Assembly: GCF_000428925.1 (NCBI RefSeq)
Contig: NZ_AUAW01000010.1
Coordinates: forward strand, 1 to 64,000
Length of the DNA stretch: 64,000 nucleotides
Reading direction: 5' to 3'
Source: Furfurilactobacillus rossiae DSM 15814
GTDB taxonomy: Bacteria; Bacillota; Bacilli; Lactobacillales; Lactobacillaceae
Position numbers and translations under genes: made by a program. Below, piece after piece: positions 33,021-42,465 of the stretch. Within the stretch, counting starts at the first letter, position 1. Every line of letters begins with the position of its first letter. The notes beneath the pieces are model-generated. The model searched no databases. It had not been told where the DNA came from and saw only the letters and a list, made by a program, of their open reading frames with translations.

Positions 33021-33075
33021 GTGCCAGTTTCATGTTATTGCTCGGGTTTAAGCCCGGGGTTGTTCACACTCTACT
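33001..33075. repeat. Dispersed repeat element, hairpin plus TTATTGCTC block
   Basis: GAAACTGGCACGATAC (32988-33003) pairs across GGAAAATCACCC with GTATCGTGCCAGTTTC (33017-33032), a 16-bp stem, followed by ATGTTATTGCTCGGG. The same order of blocks is found at 34555-34675 and, reversed, at 31133-31300. It overlaps the end of the tandem array. Confidence 0.6.
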
Positions 33076-33076
33076 C

Positions 33077-34501
33077 TTAATCAATAACCACCGACTTCAA
33101 ACCAAACATGGTAACAAGGTCGTTGATTTGTTCTTCGTCCAAAGCAAAGGTGAAGACAGTGTGGTGACCACCACCATTTTCAATCCACTTTGTGGCACCG
33201 GCCTTTAAGCCAACCTTTGGTGTCCACAATTGCTTAGCAACCGGCAGATTTGGCGTTTCAGCTTCTGGCTTATTTGCGTTAACAGGGTAGCTGATGAACT
33301 TATATCCATCACGGAAATCAGCCAACGTAACGTCAATCGCGTCACCTTCAGAACCAGTGAAGACCAAACGTGCTGGATCAGCTTTACCACCAATATCCAA
33401 TGGGTGAACTTCAACCCGTGGCTTGTCACTAGCAATTGATGGGTCAACTTCCAACATATGGGAACCAAGAATGGCTTCGTGACCTTTCCGTAAGTCTAAC
33501 GTGTAGTCTTCCATGAAGGCTGTCTTTTGGTTGTGTGACATGATCTTCATCAAACGGCCAAGGGCAGCTGTCTTCCAGTCACCTTCAGCACCGAAGCCAT
33601 AACCGTCACGCATCAACAATTGAGCGGCCAAACCAGGTAATTGTTCCATGCCCCACAAATCTTCAAAGTTTGTCGTAAATGCAGAGTAACCGCCACGGTC
33701 CAAGAAACTCTTAATACCAAGGTATTGAGCTAATTGAACGCGAACTGAATGCTTATATGTTTCAGGATCATTGTCACCTTGAACCAAGGTGTAGTCAGTT
33801 GCCAGTTTTTCGTATTCTTTGTCCACATCAGCTTCACTAACCTTGCTGATTTCTTGAACCAAGTCACCAACACCGTAGTAGTCAACGGTCCAGCCAAGGT
33901 CAATTTGTGCTTGAACCTTGTCACCTTCAGTAACCGCAACATTACGCATTGTGTCTCCGAAACGGCAAACTTTCAACTTGAAACTTTCATTGTAGGCAAC
34001 AGCAACGTCTTCCCACTTAGCGATTTCAGTTTGTGTTTCTTCATCACCCCAGTAGCCGTAAACGATCTTGTTGTGAACGCCCAAACGTGCGTTGATGTAA
34101 CCATATTCACGGTCACCATGAGCACTTTGGTTCAAGTTCATGTAATCGAAATCAATGGTGTCGTAAGGAATCTTGTTTAAATATTGCGTTGCCAAGTGAA
34201 GTAATGGTTTCTGTAACAATTTAGTCCCACGAATCCAGTTTTTAGCTGGTGAGAAAGTGTGCATCCATGTGATAACACCAGCAACGTTGTCGTTGTAGTT
34301 AACTTCCTTCATAAACTTCGTGATTCCATCAGCTGTCGTCATAACATCCTTAAAGACAACCTTATAAGGAAGCTTGCCACTAGCGTTCAGCTTGTCAACA
34401 ATATCTTCGGCATCCTTAGCAACCTGCTTTAATTGATCTTCACCATATAAGAACTGACTACCTGTAACAAACCAAAATTCGTAATCTGGAACTGCTAACA
34501 T
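33077..34501 (-). CDS. araA: L-arabinose isomerase
   Basis: Converts L-arabinose to L-ribulose, first step of arabinose breakdown, in the cytoplasm with Mn. 474 aa, full length for AraA. Family sequence throughout: [85 protein letters not shown] (metal ligands Glu and His). I start at MLAVPDYEF (34501), with AAGGAG 7 nt upstream; the longer frame start at 34585 lies in the repeat. Third gene of araBDA, separated from araD by a 168-bp gap with a repeat element. Confidence 0.97.
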   Translation of the reverse strand: MLAVPDYEFWFVTGSQFLYGEDQLKQVAKDAEDIVDKLNASGKLPYKVVFKDVMTTADGITKFMKEVNYNDNVAGVITWMHTFSPAKNWIRGTKLLQKPLLHLATQYLNKIPYDTIDFDYMNLNQSAHGDREYGYINARLGVHNKIVYGYWGDEETQTEIAKWEDVAVAYNESFKLKVCRFGDTMRNVAVTEGDKVQAQIDLGWTVDYYGVGDLVQEISKVSEADVDKEYEKLATDYTLVQGDNDPETYKHSVRVQLAQYLGIKSFLDRGGYSAFTTNFEDLWGMEQLPGLAAQLLMRDGYGFGAEGDWKTAALGRLMKIMSHNQKTAFMEDYTLDLRKGHEAILGSHMLEVDPSIASDKPRVEVHPLDIGGKADPARLVFTGSEGDAIDVTLADFRDGYKFISYPVNANKPEAETPNLPVAKQLWTPKVGLKAGATKWIENGGGHHTVFTFALDEEQINDLVTMFGLKSVVID

Positions 34502-34554
34502 AATGAATTCTCCTTTGTGTTTAATGTTTTTATTTTTACTACTACGTAGTGATA

Positions 34555-34675
34555 ACGCGCTCCCTAATCCCTGAATTCTGTGCATAAGCTGAAAGTCAAA
34601 TCATTCGGAAAACCACCGAATGTTTCGCCTTCCTTCTTATTGCTCAAATTCACACGGGATTAGTCACGCTCACTC
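34555..34675. repeat. Dispersed repeat element between araA and araD
   Basis: Blocks TGTGCATAAGCTGAAA, the hairpin CATTCGG, AAAACCA, CCGAATG and TTATTGCTC correspond to those at 33001-33075 and, reversed, at 31133-31300. In the araDA mRNA the hairpin may affect transcript stability between the two cistrons. Confidence 0.5.
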
Positions 34676-35398
34676 TCTTAACGCATGCGACTTGGACTTC
34701 GCATTATTTTGACCGTAGTACGCATTGCTGCCGTGCTTACGGTAATAATGTTTGTCCAATAAGTACTGGGGCAATTCGGTATCGCTACGAGTCAATTGCA
34801 AAGTGTGATAATCCTCTTCAGCGATGACTTCCAGAACTTTAGAGTTATAAACAGCCTTGGCCGGAGTAGCACCCCAAGCAAACGGACCGTGTTGACTTAC
34901 TAGGGCAGCAGGCACTGCTTCGTAATCCAAACCACGTTCCTTGAAGGTCTTCACAATCGTCTTGCCCGTGTTACCTTCGTAGTCTTCTTCGATTTCTTCC
35001 TTAGTTAACGCGTCAGCAGCGGGCACATCCCCAAAGAACGTATCTGCAGCCGTGGTATTCAACGCAGGCACATCCATCTTGGCAGCCGCAAACGAAACGG
35101 CCCATGGTGAATGTGTGTGTACGATTCCACCAATGTTTGGAAAGGCGTTATATAACACCGTGTGAGTCGGTGTATCACTTGAAGGGTTCATGTCTCCTTC
35201 AACAACTTCACCTTTTAAATTCACGACAACCATGTCAGAAGGCTTCATTTCGTCATATTCAACACCTGATGGTTTAATGACGAATAACCCCTTTTCACGA
35301 TCGATGCCTGAAACATTGCCCCATGTAAAGGTAACAAGTCCCAACTTTGGTAATTGCATATTTGCTTCATAAACTTCTTGTTTTAACGCTTCCAGCAT
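34670..35398 (-). CDS. araD: L-ribulose-5-phosphate 4-epimerase
   Basis: Class II aldolase-fold Zn enzyme making D-xylulose 5-phosphate, third step of the pathway. 242 aa. Metal-binding blocks: GGIVHTHSPWAVSFAAA (His pair near 95-97) and a late LVSQHGPFAWG (His near 170); TWGNVSGIDRE and KPSGVEYDEM are phosphate-binding. Lies 12 nt downstream of araB. Length is that of E. coli and Bacillus AraD. Confidence 0.96.
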   Translation of the reverse strand: MLEALKQEVYEANMQLPKLGLVTFTWGNVSGIDREKGLFVIKPSGVEYDEMKPSDMVVVNLKGEVVEGDMNPSSDTPTHTVLYNAFPNIGGIVHTHSPWAVSFAAAKMDVPALNTTAADTFFGDVPAADALTKEEIEEDYEGNTGKTIVKTFKERGLDYEAVPAALVSQHGPFAWGATPAKAVYNSKVLEVIAEEDYHTLQLTRSDTELPQYLLDKHYYRKHGSNAYYGQNNAKSKSHALRE

Positions 35399-35410
35399 TA
35401 ACAGTCAGCC

Positions 35411-37021
35411 TCACTTTCGTTCTGGAATATCATCAATGGCAGCACCTTCAACAGGCAAGCCAGCTTGGTAATTTTCGATAAATTGTTGATAGCCCTTAAC
35501 GCCATCTGGTTCTGGACTCAAGGTCATACTTTCTGGATTGGCAAAAACTTTGCGATCCAGGAAGTCTTCAAGGGAATCTTCGTTCTCGCCAGGTAATGCA
35601 TAAATGGCTAACACTGCCATCCCCCATGGACCACCTTCGCCAGCGGTGCTCATCACCGTAATTGGCGTATTCAAAGCATTTGCGAGGATTTGTTGACCAA
35701 TAACTGGTGTCTTGAACAAACCACCTTGAGCAATCATGACATCTGTTTTGATGTTTTCTTCATTTGTCAGGATGTCCATCCCAATTTTGAGTGGTGCAAA
35801 CGCAGCATAGAGCTGTGTTGCCATGAAGTTCGCTAATGTAAAATTACTCTTTGGCGTCCGTACAAAGAGTGGGCGACCAGCTGACATCTTGGTGATATTC
35901 TCACCTGATAAGTAGCTGTAGTTCACTAGCCCACCAACATCTGGATCTGAATGGGTAGCTTGTAAGAACAACGTTTCATATAACCGATCAGGTTTAAGAT
36001 CCACACCCAACTTGGCCGCAAACTCACTAAACAAGTTGGCCCAGGCGTTGATATCAGATGAACAGTTATTGATATGAACCATTGCGACTGGTGCACCCGT
36101 TGGTGTCATGACCATATCAATGTCCCGATGGACTGCCTTTAGAGGTTGATCCAAAACGACCATTGAAAAGGCTGACGTACCAACGGAAATGTTCCCAGTC
36201 CGTTTGCGCACACTATTGGTGCCAACCATCCCTGTACCAGCATCTCCTTCAGGTGGAGCCATTACGCTACCCGCCTGAAGATTGCCACTAGCATCGAGCA
36301 GTTTAGCACCGTCATTCGTTAATGTTCCGGCCTGCTGACCTGCTGGTAAAACGGCCGGCAGAATGTCTTTTGTGTTCCAAGAGTAACGTTTAACAGCGTC
36401 CTGAGTATTGAACGCTTCCAACATTGCCTCGGAATACGTACCCGTTTTTTCATCAATCGGGAACACCCCAGATGCATCACCGACACCTAAAACACGCTTG
36501 CCAGATAATTGCCAATGTACATAACCAGCTAATGTCGTAATGAAGTCAATATCCTTAACGTGAGGTTCATCATTCAAAATTGCTTGATATAAATGAGCAA
36601 TACTCCAACGTTGTGGAATATTAAATGAGAATAACGCCGTCAATTCATCAGCTGCCTGACCGGTAATGTTGTTACGCCAGGTTCTAAAGGGAACCAATTG
36701 CTTACCGGCCTGATCAAATGCCAGATAGCCATGCATCATGGCACTGACACCAATCGACCCAATTTTAGTCAACGGACTGTGATACTTGCTTTGAACTTCT
36801 GCCACCATCTGGGTATAGCTGGCTTGAATACCAGTCCAAACCTGTTCTAGTGGATACGTCCATACACCATCAACGAATTGGTTTTCCCAAACGTAACTGC
36901 CAGATGCAATTGTCTGAAAGTCGTGAGTTACCAGAACCGCCTTGATTCGTGTTGAACCAAGCTCGATACCTAGTGAAACATCACCGCTCTTAACCGCTTG
37001 GGAGGTTTCAACTAAGTTCAT
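35411..37021 (-). CDS. araB: L-ribulokinase (FGGY family)
   Basis: Phosphorylates L-ribulose with ATP. 536 aa from ATG 37021 (GGAGG 8 nt upstream); the frame continues upstream through the promoter without a site. FGGY features: VSLGIELGSTRIKAVLV (phosphate 1 motif), GVSAMMHGYLAFD, GDAGTGMVGTNSVR, and MIAQGGLFKTPVIGQQILANAL, AGEGGPWGMAVLA in the second half. First gene of araBDA, with a cre box and an AraR palindrome in its promoter zone. Confidence 0.95.
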   Translation of the reverse strand: MNLVETSQAVKSGDVSLGIELGSTRIKAVLVTHDFQTIASGSYVWENQFVDGVWTYPLEQVWTGIQASYTQMVAEVQSKYHSPLTKIGSIGVSAMMHGYLAFDQAGKQLVPFRTWRNNITGQAADELTALFSFNIPQRWSIAHLYQAILNDEPHVKDIDFITTLAGYVHWQLSGKRVLGVGDASGVFPIDEKTGTYSEAMLEAFNTQDAVKRYSWNTKDILPAVLPAGQQAGTLTNDGAKLLDASGNLQAGSVMAPPEGDAGTGMVGTNSVRKRTGNISVGTSAFSMVVLDQPLKAVHRDIDMVMTPTGAPVAMVHINNCSSDINAWANLFSEFAAKLGVDLKPDRLYETLFLQATHSDPDVGGLVNYSYLSGENITKMSAGRPLFVRTPKSNFTLANFMATQLYAAFAPLKIGMDILTNEENIKTDVMIAQGGLFKTPVIGQQILANALNTPITVMSTAGEGGPWGMAVLAIYALPGENEDSLEDFLDRKVFANPESMTLSPEPDGVKGYQQFIENYQAGLPVEGAAIDDIPERK

Positions 37022-37056
37022 GTGAACATCCTCCAAATACAAATTCAAAAAGTAAA

Positions 37057-37071
37057 ATAAAACGTTTTCAT
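37057..37071 (-). promoter_or_regulatory. cre-like site in the araB promoter
   Basis: On the minus strand ATGAAAACGTTTTAT, one mismatch to WTGNAANCGNWNNCW. It directly follows TTGACA (minus strand, 37072-37077), a likely -35 element, so CcpA binding would block araB transcription. Confidence 0.6.
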
Positions 37072-37097
37072 TTTTGTCAACGACCATAGTGTAAAAT

Positions 37098-37113
37098 ATT
37101 TATTCGAATAAAT
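37098..37113. promoter_or_regulatory. AraR operator, araB side
   Basis: Perfect 16-bp palindrome ATTTATTCGAATAAAT upstream of the araB -35-like element. The same palindrome recurs at 42488-42503 and imperfectly at 37336 and 40335. Confidence 0.75.
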
Positions 37114-37335
37114 CAACAGTATTTTTATTTATACGTATTAATACAGTGAACTAAATAATCTTCGCGTAGTTACTTATAGGTAACGACAATCACGCAATTC
37201 CCATTTCTTATCTATTAGATAGCAACTGATGAAAGCTGCCAGAAGCTTTTAAATCAGCTATTTGGTCTCACATAATTAATCATAAAATTTGTTCCAGTTA
37301 TACTACAATCGCATAAATTTGTCGTTTTTCTATTG

Positions 37336-37351
37336 ATTTATTCGAATGAAT
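37336..37351. promoter_or_regulatory. AraR operator, permease side
   Basis: ATTTATTCGAATGAAT, one mismatch to the perfect palindrome, in the divergent region between araB and the arabinose permease gene. Confidence 0.65.
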
Positions 37352-37366
37352 GATATAGATTGTTTT

Positions 37367-37381
37367 CTGAAAGCGTTTTCT
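37367..37381 (+). promoter_or_regulatory. cre site, permease side
   Basis: CTGAAAGCGTTTTCT fits the cre consensus except for the first base. Lies 31 nt from the AraR operator at 37336. Confidence 0.6.
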
Positions 37382-37535
37382 ATTTTTGTCGACAAATTTT
37401 CATTTTTTACCTAGTGTGTTTGTATTTGCTATTTTTTACTTCGCGTCTGAATCGGCGATTAGTTCAACTGCTTGATGTCCTTCTTCAGTTGGCGTCTCAA
37501 CGGTTCACATCTATTTATAGAAATGAGGGTTCGTC

Positions 37536-38912
37536 TTGAAAAAAGTGTCGAATGGCTTCATCTATACGTTTGGTTCGTTAGGTGGCCTTCTGTTTGGTTA
37601 TGATATTGCATCTGTATCCGGTGCCATCTTATTTATTCAAAAGCAATTGCGGTTAGGTTCATGGCAACAAGGGATGGTTGTTTCAGCTGTCTTGATTGGT
37701 GCGATCATTGGTGCCCTTGCTACTAGTAAGTTCTTGGACACATACGGTCGCCGTATTTTGCTACTGTGGGCCGCCGGGATCTTCTTCGTTGGCGCACTTG
37801 GTTCTGGATTTGCTCCAGAATTCTATGTTTTGTTAGTCACACGAATCATCCTTGGAATAGGTGTGGGAATTACCTCAGCTCTGGTTCCTGCCTACCTACA
37901 GGAACTGGCGCCTAAAAAGCGTCGTGGCGCAATCACAACTCTGTGGCAGTTGATGATTATGATTGGGATTTTACTAGCTTATATCTTGAACTACACATTT
38001 TCAGGACTATTCACGGGCTGGCGCTGGATGCTTGGTTTCGCAGCTATTCCAGCCGCTCTATTGTTCATTGGTGCCCTATATTTACCAGAAAGTCCTCGTT
38101 TCTTAGTCAAAGTTGGTAAATTAGATGAAGCCAAAGCCTTTTTGGAAAACACCAACAACGGCGATGATAAAGCAGTTGAAATTGCACTAACCGACATTCA
38201 AGCTCAAGCCTCATAAAAAGCCGGTGGTTGTGGTGAACTCTTTGGTAAGACTGTTCGTCCTGCTTTAATCACTGGATTAGGTGTCGCGATTTTTCAACAA
38301 ATTATTGGCAGTAACACGGTTATTTTCTATGCACCAACCATCTTCACCAAAGTTGGATGGGGTGTGGAAGCCGCTCTGCTAGCCCATATTGGTATCGGTG
38401 TTATCAATGTCATTGTCACTGTTGTTGCTTTGCTTTTGATGGATCACATTGATCGTAAAAAGATGCTCATTTTTGGTGCAACCGGGATGGGATTGTCACT
38501 TTTAATCATGAGTACTGTGTTGAAGTTTGATAACGGTTCAAAAGTTGCGGCAATTGTGAGTGCCCTTGCATTAACTATTTATGTGGCCTTTTATGCAGCA
38601 ACTTGGGCTCCTGTTACGTGGGTCTTCATCAGTGAAGTGTTCCCATTAAATATTCGTGGTCTGGGAACATCGCTTTGTTCTGCTACAAACTGGGCAGCTA
38701 ACATGCTCGTTTCGTTAACGTTCCCTACAATGTTGAGCACTATGGGATTGGCTAACTCGTTCCTCTTCTACGCTCTAATCTGTGCAATTTGTATCTGGAT
38801 CACACACACTAAGTTTATGGAAACTCGTGGCAAGTCGCTTGAAGATATTGAAGCTGATTTACGTTCACGCACAGCCGATGAAAATACTGTTTCAAACGCT
38901 GAAAACAAATAA
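37536..38912 (+). pseudogene. araE: Arabinose:H+ symporter (MFS sugar porter) gene interrupted by an in-frame TAA
   Basis: One continuous reading frame for a 12-helix sugar porter, broken only by TAA at 38214-38216. The N-terminal half (226 aa) has GSLGGLLFGYDIASVSGAIL, DTYGRRILLLW and PESPRFLVK; the same frame then resumes GELFGKTVRPALITGLGVAIFQQIIGSN and runs to helix 12 (MDHIDRKKM, VTWVFISEVFPLNIRG). The stop falls in the central cytoplasmic loop. A Cys follows two Gly where I expect Trp in relatives, suggesting relaxed selection. TTG start after GAGGG. It is divergent from araBDA, with AraR and cre sites upstream. A truncated product is unlikely to transport. Sequencing error or read-through cannot be excluded. 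Confidence 0.8.
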
Positions 38913-38945
38913 TATTTAATCGTGTTTGAGAGTTAGTAGGAACCT

Positions 38946-38994
38946 AAAAAAGGCCGCTTCGAGAAGATTAATTTCTTCCCGAAACGGCCTTTTC
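38946..38994 (+). terminator. Bidirectional intrinsic terminator
   Basis: AAAAGGCCG...TTCG...GAAGA pairs with TCTTC...CGAA...CGGCCTTTT. Ends the permease gene and the convergent araR. Confidence 0.8.
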
Positions 38995-39004
38995 CAGCTA
39001 GTTC

Positions 39005-40108
39005 TTATTCAGTTTTAGTATCAACAGTAGCATCAGCAGGTTTAACGGCTGAACTCCGTCTGACTAAGTCTGGTTCGTAATTGATATCCTGAACATCTTC
39101 ACGATTCAACAACTTAATCAACATGCGCCCTGCGTCTTCACCCATTCTTTCCTTCTCATGGTTCAACGTGGTCAATGAGGGGCTCATATATTGAGACATC
39201 AAATAATCATCAAAGCCGACAACTGAGACATCTTCAGGCACTCGATAGTCGTTCGAGCGCAGATAGTCCATAACTTGAATCGCCAAACGGTCGTTATAAC
39301 AAGCAATCGCCGTTGGTCGTTCATCCTGCTCCAAGTATATCCGGATTCGACCCATGACCCGTTCAAAGTCATCCCCTGATTGATACATGATGAGATTACT
39401 CTGGTAGGAAAATTCAGGGTGCCGTTGATATGCTTGAACAAATCCATTCATTCGGTTAACACCCTGAATGTCATCTACCTGAAAAACGCCCAAAACGCTT
39501 TGATGTCCCATTCGAAAAAGGTATTCCATCATGCGTTCTTCAGCAGCCTTGTCATCTGTCGTAACGCTCGGGAAGTCCAAGTCAGGATATTTGGCGTTAA
39601 TAAATAATGTTGGAATCTGATCATCCTTAATTTCTTGGTATAAGTCCATATTAGGATTACGCAGCGCACTTTGTGTGGGCTCAATGATTAGGCCCGCAAC
39701 TTTAGTGTCCAACATATTGATCAAGCTCTTACGTTCTTTTTCATGGTTATTATGTGTATTACTAATCAATAAAGAATAGCCAGCATCTGAAATAATACGA
39801 TCAATCCCAGAAATAATATCTGGAAAGATGTAATCCGCGATATGCGTTGTGATGACGCCAATCATTTTACTATCATTATCATTCGACCAGTCTTTATGCC
39901 AGTCTTGGACAAACATCCCGCCGCCTTGAATCCGATAAATGAAGTGACTACCCTCTAAATCCCCCACGGCTCTTCTAACTGTATAGCGAGAAACATCGTA
40001 CATCGCCATTAATTCTGTTTCAGTTGGCAACTTATCGTTGACCTTATATTTCCCTGTTAGAATTGCCTCTTTCAAACCATCTTTAACTTTTTGATACTTG
40101 TTTTCCAT
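39005..40108 (-). CDS. araR: Arabinose operon repressor AraR (GntR HTH + LacI-type ligand domain)
   Basis: 367-aa repressor. N-terminal GntR-type winged HTH (YQKVKDGLKEAILTGKYKVNDKLPTETELMAMYDVSRYTVRRAVGDLEG, 4-52) and a LacI/PBP1-type effector domain (KMIGVITTHIADYIFPDIISGIDRI onwards, VSVVGFDDYLMSQYMSPSLTTL near the end) that binds arabinose. This unusual chimera is the hallmark of AraR of Bacillus and lactobacilli. Likely operators are the four ATTTATTCGAATAAAT-like palindromes at 37098, 37336, 40335 and 42488. Confidence 0.93.
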   Translation of the reverse strand: MENKYQKVKDGLKEAILTGKYKVNDKLPTETELMAMYDVSRYTVRRAVGDLEGSHFIYRIQGGGMFVQDWHKDWSNDNDSKMIGVITTHIADYIFPDIISGIDRIISDAGYSLLISNTHNNHEKERKSLINMLDTKVAGLIIEPTQSALRNPNMDLYQEIKDDQIPTLFINAKYPDLDFPSVTTDDKAAEERMMEYLFRMGHQSVLGVFQVDDIQGVNRMNGFVQAYQRHPEFSYQSNLIMYQSGDDFERVMGRIRIYLEQDERPTAIACYNDRLAIQVMDYLRSNDYRVPEDVSVVGFDDYLMSQYMSPSLTTLNHEKERMGEDAGRMLIKLLNREDVQDINYEPDLVRRSSAVKPADATVDTKTE

Positions 40109-40242
40109 ATTTCCACCTAATTTGATATGTAATGATGCTCACTTTTAAGACACGCCACCATTACTAATAAATTGAAACGAATCATTCACTCATTCTAGTG
40201 TAGTGTAAAAGTTCCGATATCACAATAAATTTACAAATTTAT

Positions 40243-40257
40243 TTGTAACCGTTTTCT
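40243..40257 (+). promoter_or_regulatory. cre site upstream of galM/araR
   Basis: TTGTAACCGTTTTCT matches the cre consensus at all fixed positions. Located in the divergent region between araR and galM. Confidence 0.7.
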
Positions 40258-40334
40258 CTTTAACGGTCTACTTTCTCGTAAAATGTGGTAATGTAATTAT
40301 ATATTTATTTCAATTCATTAAAACCTCACATTTA

Positions 40335-40350
40335 ATTCATTCGAATATAT
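40335..40350. promoter_or_regulatory. AraR operator upstream of galM
   Basis: ATTCATTCGAATATAT keeps the ATTCGAAT centre of the AraR palindrome and lies 34 nt before the galM start. Confidence 0.6.
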
Positions 40351-40383
40351 ATGTGAAACATACTTAATAAAGGAGTTTTCCGT

Positions 40384-41424
40384 ATGTCACAATCTATTCA
40401 CGCAACAGTTCAACCGTTTGATACCTTTAACGGTCAGCAAATCTATCGTTTTAGTCTTGTCAACGCCCATGGTGTCACCGTATCTGCCTTAAGCCTTGGC
40501 GCAACTCTTTATGAAATCTTATTGCCAAGTGGCGACAACCTCGTCTTGAATTATCACCATAGTGCTGATTACTTAGCCAATCCATTTTACGTTTGCATGG
40601 GTATTGGGCGCACAGGCGGTCGCATTGGCAATGGTGAATTCCCGATGAACGGAAAAACGATTCACGTCCCAGTTAATGAAGGGTCAACAACCCTACATGG
40701 TGGACCGCATGGGTTCAACTCACAGCTTTGGGATGGTGAAATTTCTACCAAAAATGGGGAGCCAGAAATCGTCTTCCGTCACTTACAGAAGTCGTCAGAA
40801 GATGGTTTCCCTGGGGATCTGGATGCCGAAATTCACTACCAGCTCAGTGATGATGACGTCGTGCGAATCAGCTTTGTTGGGCGATCAAACGCCGACACAG
40901 TCTTCAATCCAACACTCCATACCTACTTTAATCTTGGAAACAACGAAACCATTAAACGGCATACATTACAAATTAACAGTACAGAACATTTAGCCTTTGA
41001 TGATAAAAAGGTTCCAACTGGTGAGCTAATTGAAGTTGCAGACACACCATTTGATTTCCAGAAGGCCACGACACTTGGCACTGCTATTGCTAGGATGCAA
41101 GATACTGCAGAAAAAGGCTTTGATGACCTCTTCAAAGTGACCCCAGACGATAATAACCGGATTGCCACTTTGACAGATCCTATTTCCGGTCACGCCGTTG
41201 ATGTGCTCTCAAAACGTAACGGACTCGTTGTCTTCACAGCTAATTCTTTCACACACGATAATATGAACTTCAAACGTTCCAACGGTACTGGTCAACCGTA
41301 TGAAGGTGTCGCCCTCGAAGCACAGACGTTACCCGATGCCACCAAACATACCGGTTTTGGTAACATTGTCCTCACTGCTGGCGACACATCCGTTAGCACA
41401 ATTGGCTACCGTCTCCACTACTAA
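40384..41424 (+). CDS. galM: Aldose 1-epimerase (mutarotase)
   Basis: Interconverts alpha and beta anomers of aldoses, feeding the isomerases. 346 aa, full length. Family landmarks: VSALSLGATLYEILLP, GRTGGRIGNGEFPMNG, STTLHGGPHGFNSQLWDGE (His), NPTLHTYFNLG (catalytic His) and GVALEAQTLPDATKH (catalytic Glu). ATG after AAAGGAG. An AraR box and a cre box upstream suggest it serves arabinose here. Confidence 0.92.
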   Translation: MSQSIHATVQPFDTFNGQQIYRFSLVNAHGVTVSALSLGATLYEILLPSGDNLVLNYHHSADYLANPFYVCMGIGRTGGRIGNGEFPMNGKTIHVPVNEGSTTLHGGPHGFNSQLWDGEISTKNGEPEIVFRHLQKSSEDGFPGDLDAEIHYQLSDDDVVRISFVGRSNADTVFNPTLHTYFNLGNNETIKRHTLQINSTEHLAFDDKKVPTGELIEVADTPFDFQKATTLGTAIARMQDTAEKGFDDLFKVTPDDNNRIATLTDPISGHAVDVLSKRNGLVVFTANSFTHDNMNFKRSNGTGQPYEGVALEAQTLPDATKHTGFGNIVLTAGDTSVSTIGYRLHY

Positions 41425-41437
41425 CCGAATGAATATT

Positions 41438-41473
41438 AAAACGCTGAACCAGTTTTGATGGTTCAGCGTTTTT
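41438..41473 (+). terminator. Bidirectional intrinsic terminator
   Basis: AAAACGCTGAACC pairs with GGTTCAGCGTTTTT. Between galM and the convergent ArsR-type gene. Confidence 0.85.
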
Positions 41474-41476
41474 AAA

Positions 41477-42367
41477 CTAGCTATAAAACATCTTCATTTC
41501 GATATCTTGATTAAAGTTCCCAAACCCTTTGCCAAAAATCGTGCAGCCGCCACGGTTCTTGGCATTCTTTTTAACTTCAAAACGAACTGTGACAGTATCA
41601 CCGTCTATCTTTAGATCATCTAGCGACGCTTCAGAGAATGGTTGTCCGTCGAGATAGCTCCCGTGATCAGTGACACGAACCGTTTTTAAAATACCATACT
41701 GATTAACGTTATCTGGCACCCACAACGGCGTGTACTTTCCCCGAGTATCAGAGAAATCACCAGGGCTTGTCCAATTGCCGATTGCGTGGCCGTTAATCGA
41801 AAACGTGATGTCAGAAGGCCAAACGTTATTAGAAAATGGAAATTCAGAGCCTAGCTCCATGGACAAATCTAACATCTGCAACGTATCGTTTCTAGCCAGA
41901 TAGTTTGGAAACTGATATTCAACAAATCCTTCTGTCCACCAAATCATCCCCGCACTCATTCGTTCTGGATCCATGAAGTATGCCGGGTTATCGACCTTAC
42001 CAATATAGTTTTCCTTTCCGGCCAGACCGCATGATGGTTTCACCGAAAAATTAGTGAAGTGACCCACCGGTACGTCAGTTGTTTGGACATCAAACGCTGT
42101 GTAAATTTCCTGGGGAAAGTTCACATTGATATGATCAACTTTTAACTTAGACACCTTGTTATGACCGACTCGTTCAAATTCGATCAGACCCGCTTCAGCC
42201 AGTTTGTTGAGATGCATTAAAACGATCGTGCTACTAAGATTCATTTCTTCAGCCAATTCGCGAACGCTTAAATGCTTATATGACAGTTTTCTAAGAATAT
42301 CCAGTCTTACCGGACTGGCCAATGCTTTATACGTCAGCAGGGATTCATTAGACAAATCTAATTTCAT
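41477..42367 (-). CDS. ArsR-type HTH regulator with large C-terminal ligand-binding-like domain
   Basis: 296 aa. N-terminal winged HTH (LLTYKALASPVRLDILRKLSYKHLSVRELAEEMNLSSTIVLMHLNKLAEAGLIEFE, about 10-65). The remaining 220 residues are beta-rich with many aromatic residues (GMIWWTEGFVEYQFPNYLA, FPFSNNVWPSDITFSINGHAIGNW), reminiscent of a jelly-roll carbohydrate-binding domain and far larger than in normal ArsR proteins. No metal-site cysteines. It is divergent from GH43 and its symporter, so it probably senses an arabino-oligosaccharide. Start at ATG 42367, though the ribosome site is weak. Confidence 0.78.
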   Translation of the reverse strand: MKLDLSNESLLTYKALASPVRLDILRKLSYKHLSVRELAEEMNLSSTIVLMHLNKLAEAGLIEFERVGHNKVSKLKVDHINVNFPQEIYTAFDVQTTDVPVGHFTNFSVKPSCGLAGKENYIGKVDNPAYFMDPERMSAGMIWWTEGFVEYQFPNYLARNDTLQMLDLSMELGSEFPFSNNVWPSDITFSINGHAIGNWTSPGDFSDTRGKYTPLWVPDNVNQYGILKTVRVTDHGSYLDGQPFSEASLDDLKIDGDTVTVRFEVKKNAKNRGGCTIFGKGFGNFNQDIEMKMFYS

Positions 42368-42465
42368 TACGAATAACACCAACCTTTTTGTTAATCAGAC
42401 GGTAACAAACAACATTTATATTGCTTTAAATTAATATAAAGCGGTTTCTTTTACTGAAATTATAA

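Noticed and set aside
37536-38912. Frameshift as cause of the split permease
   Set aside because: Both parts are in the same frame, with natural sequence directly on each side of the TAA; a point mutation explains it.
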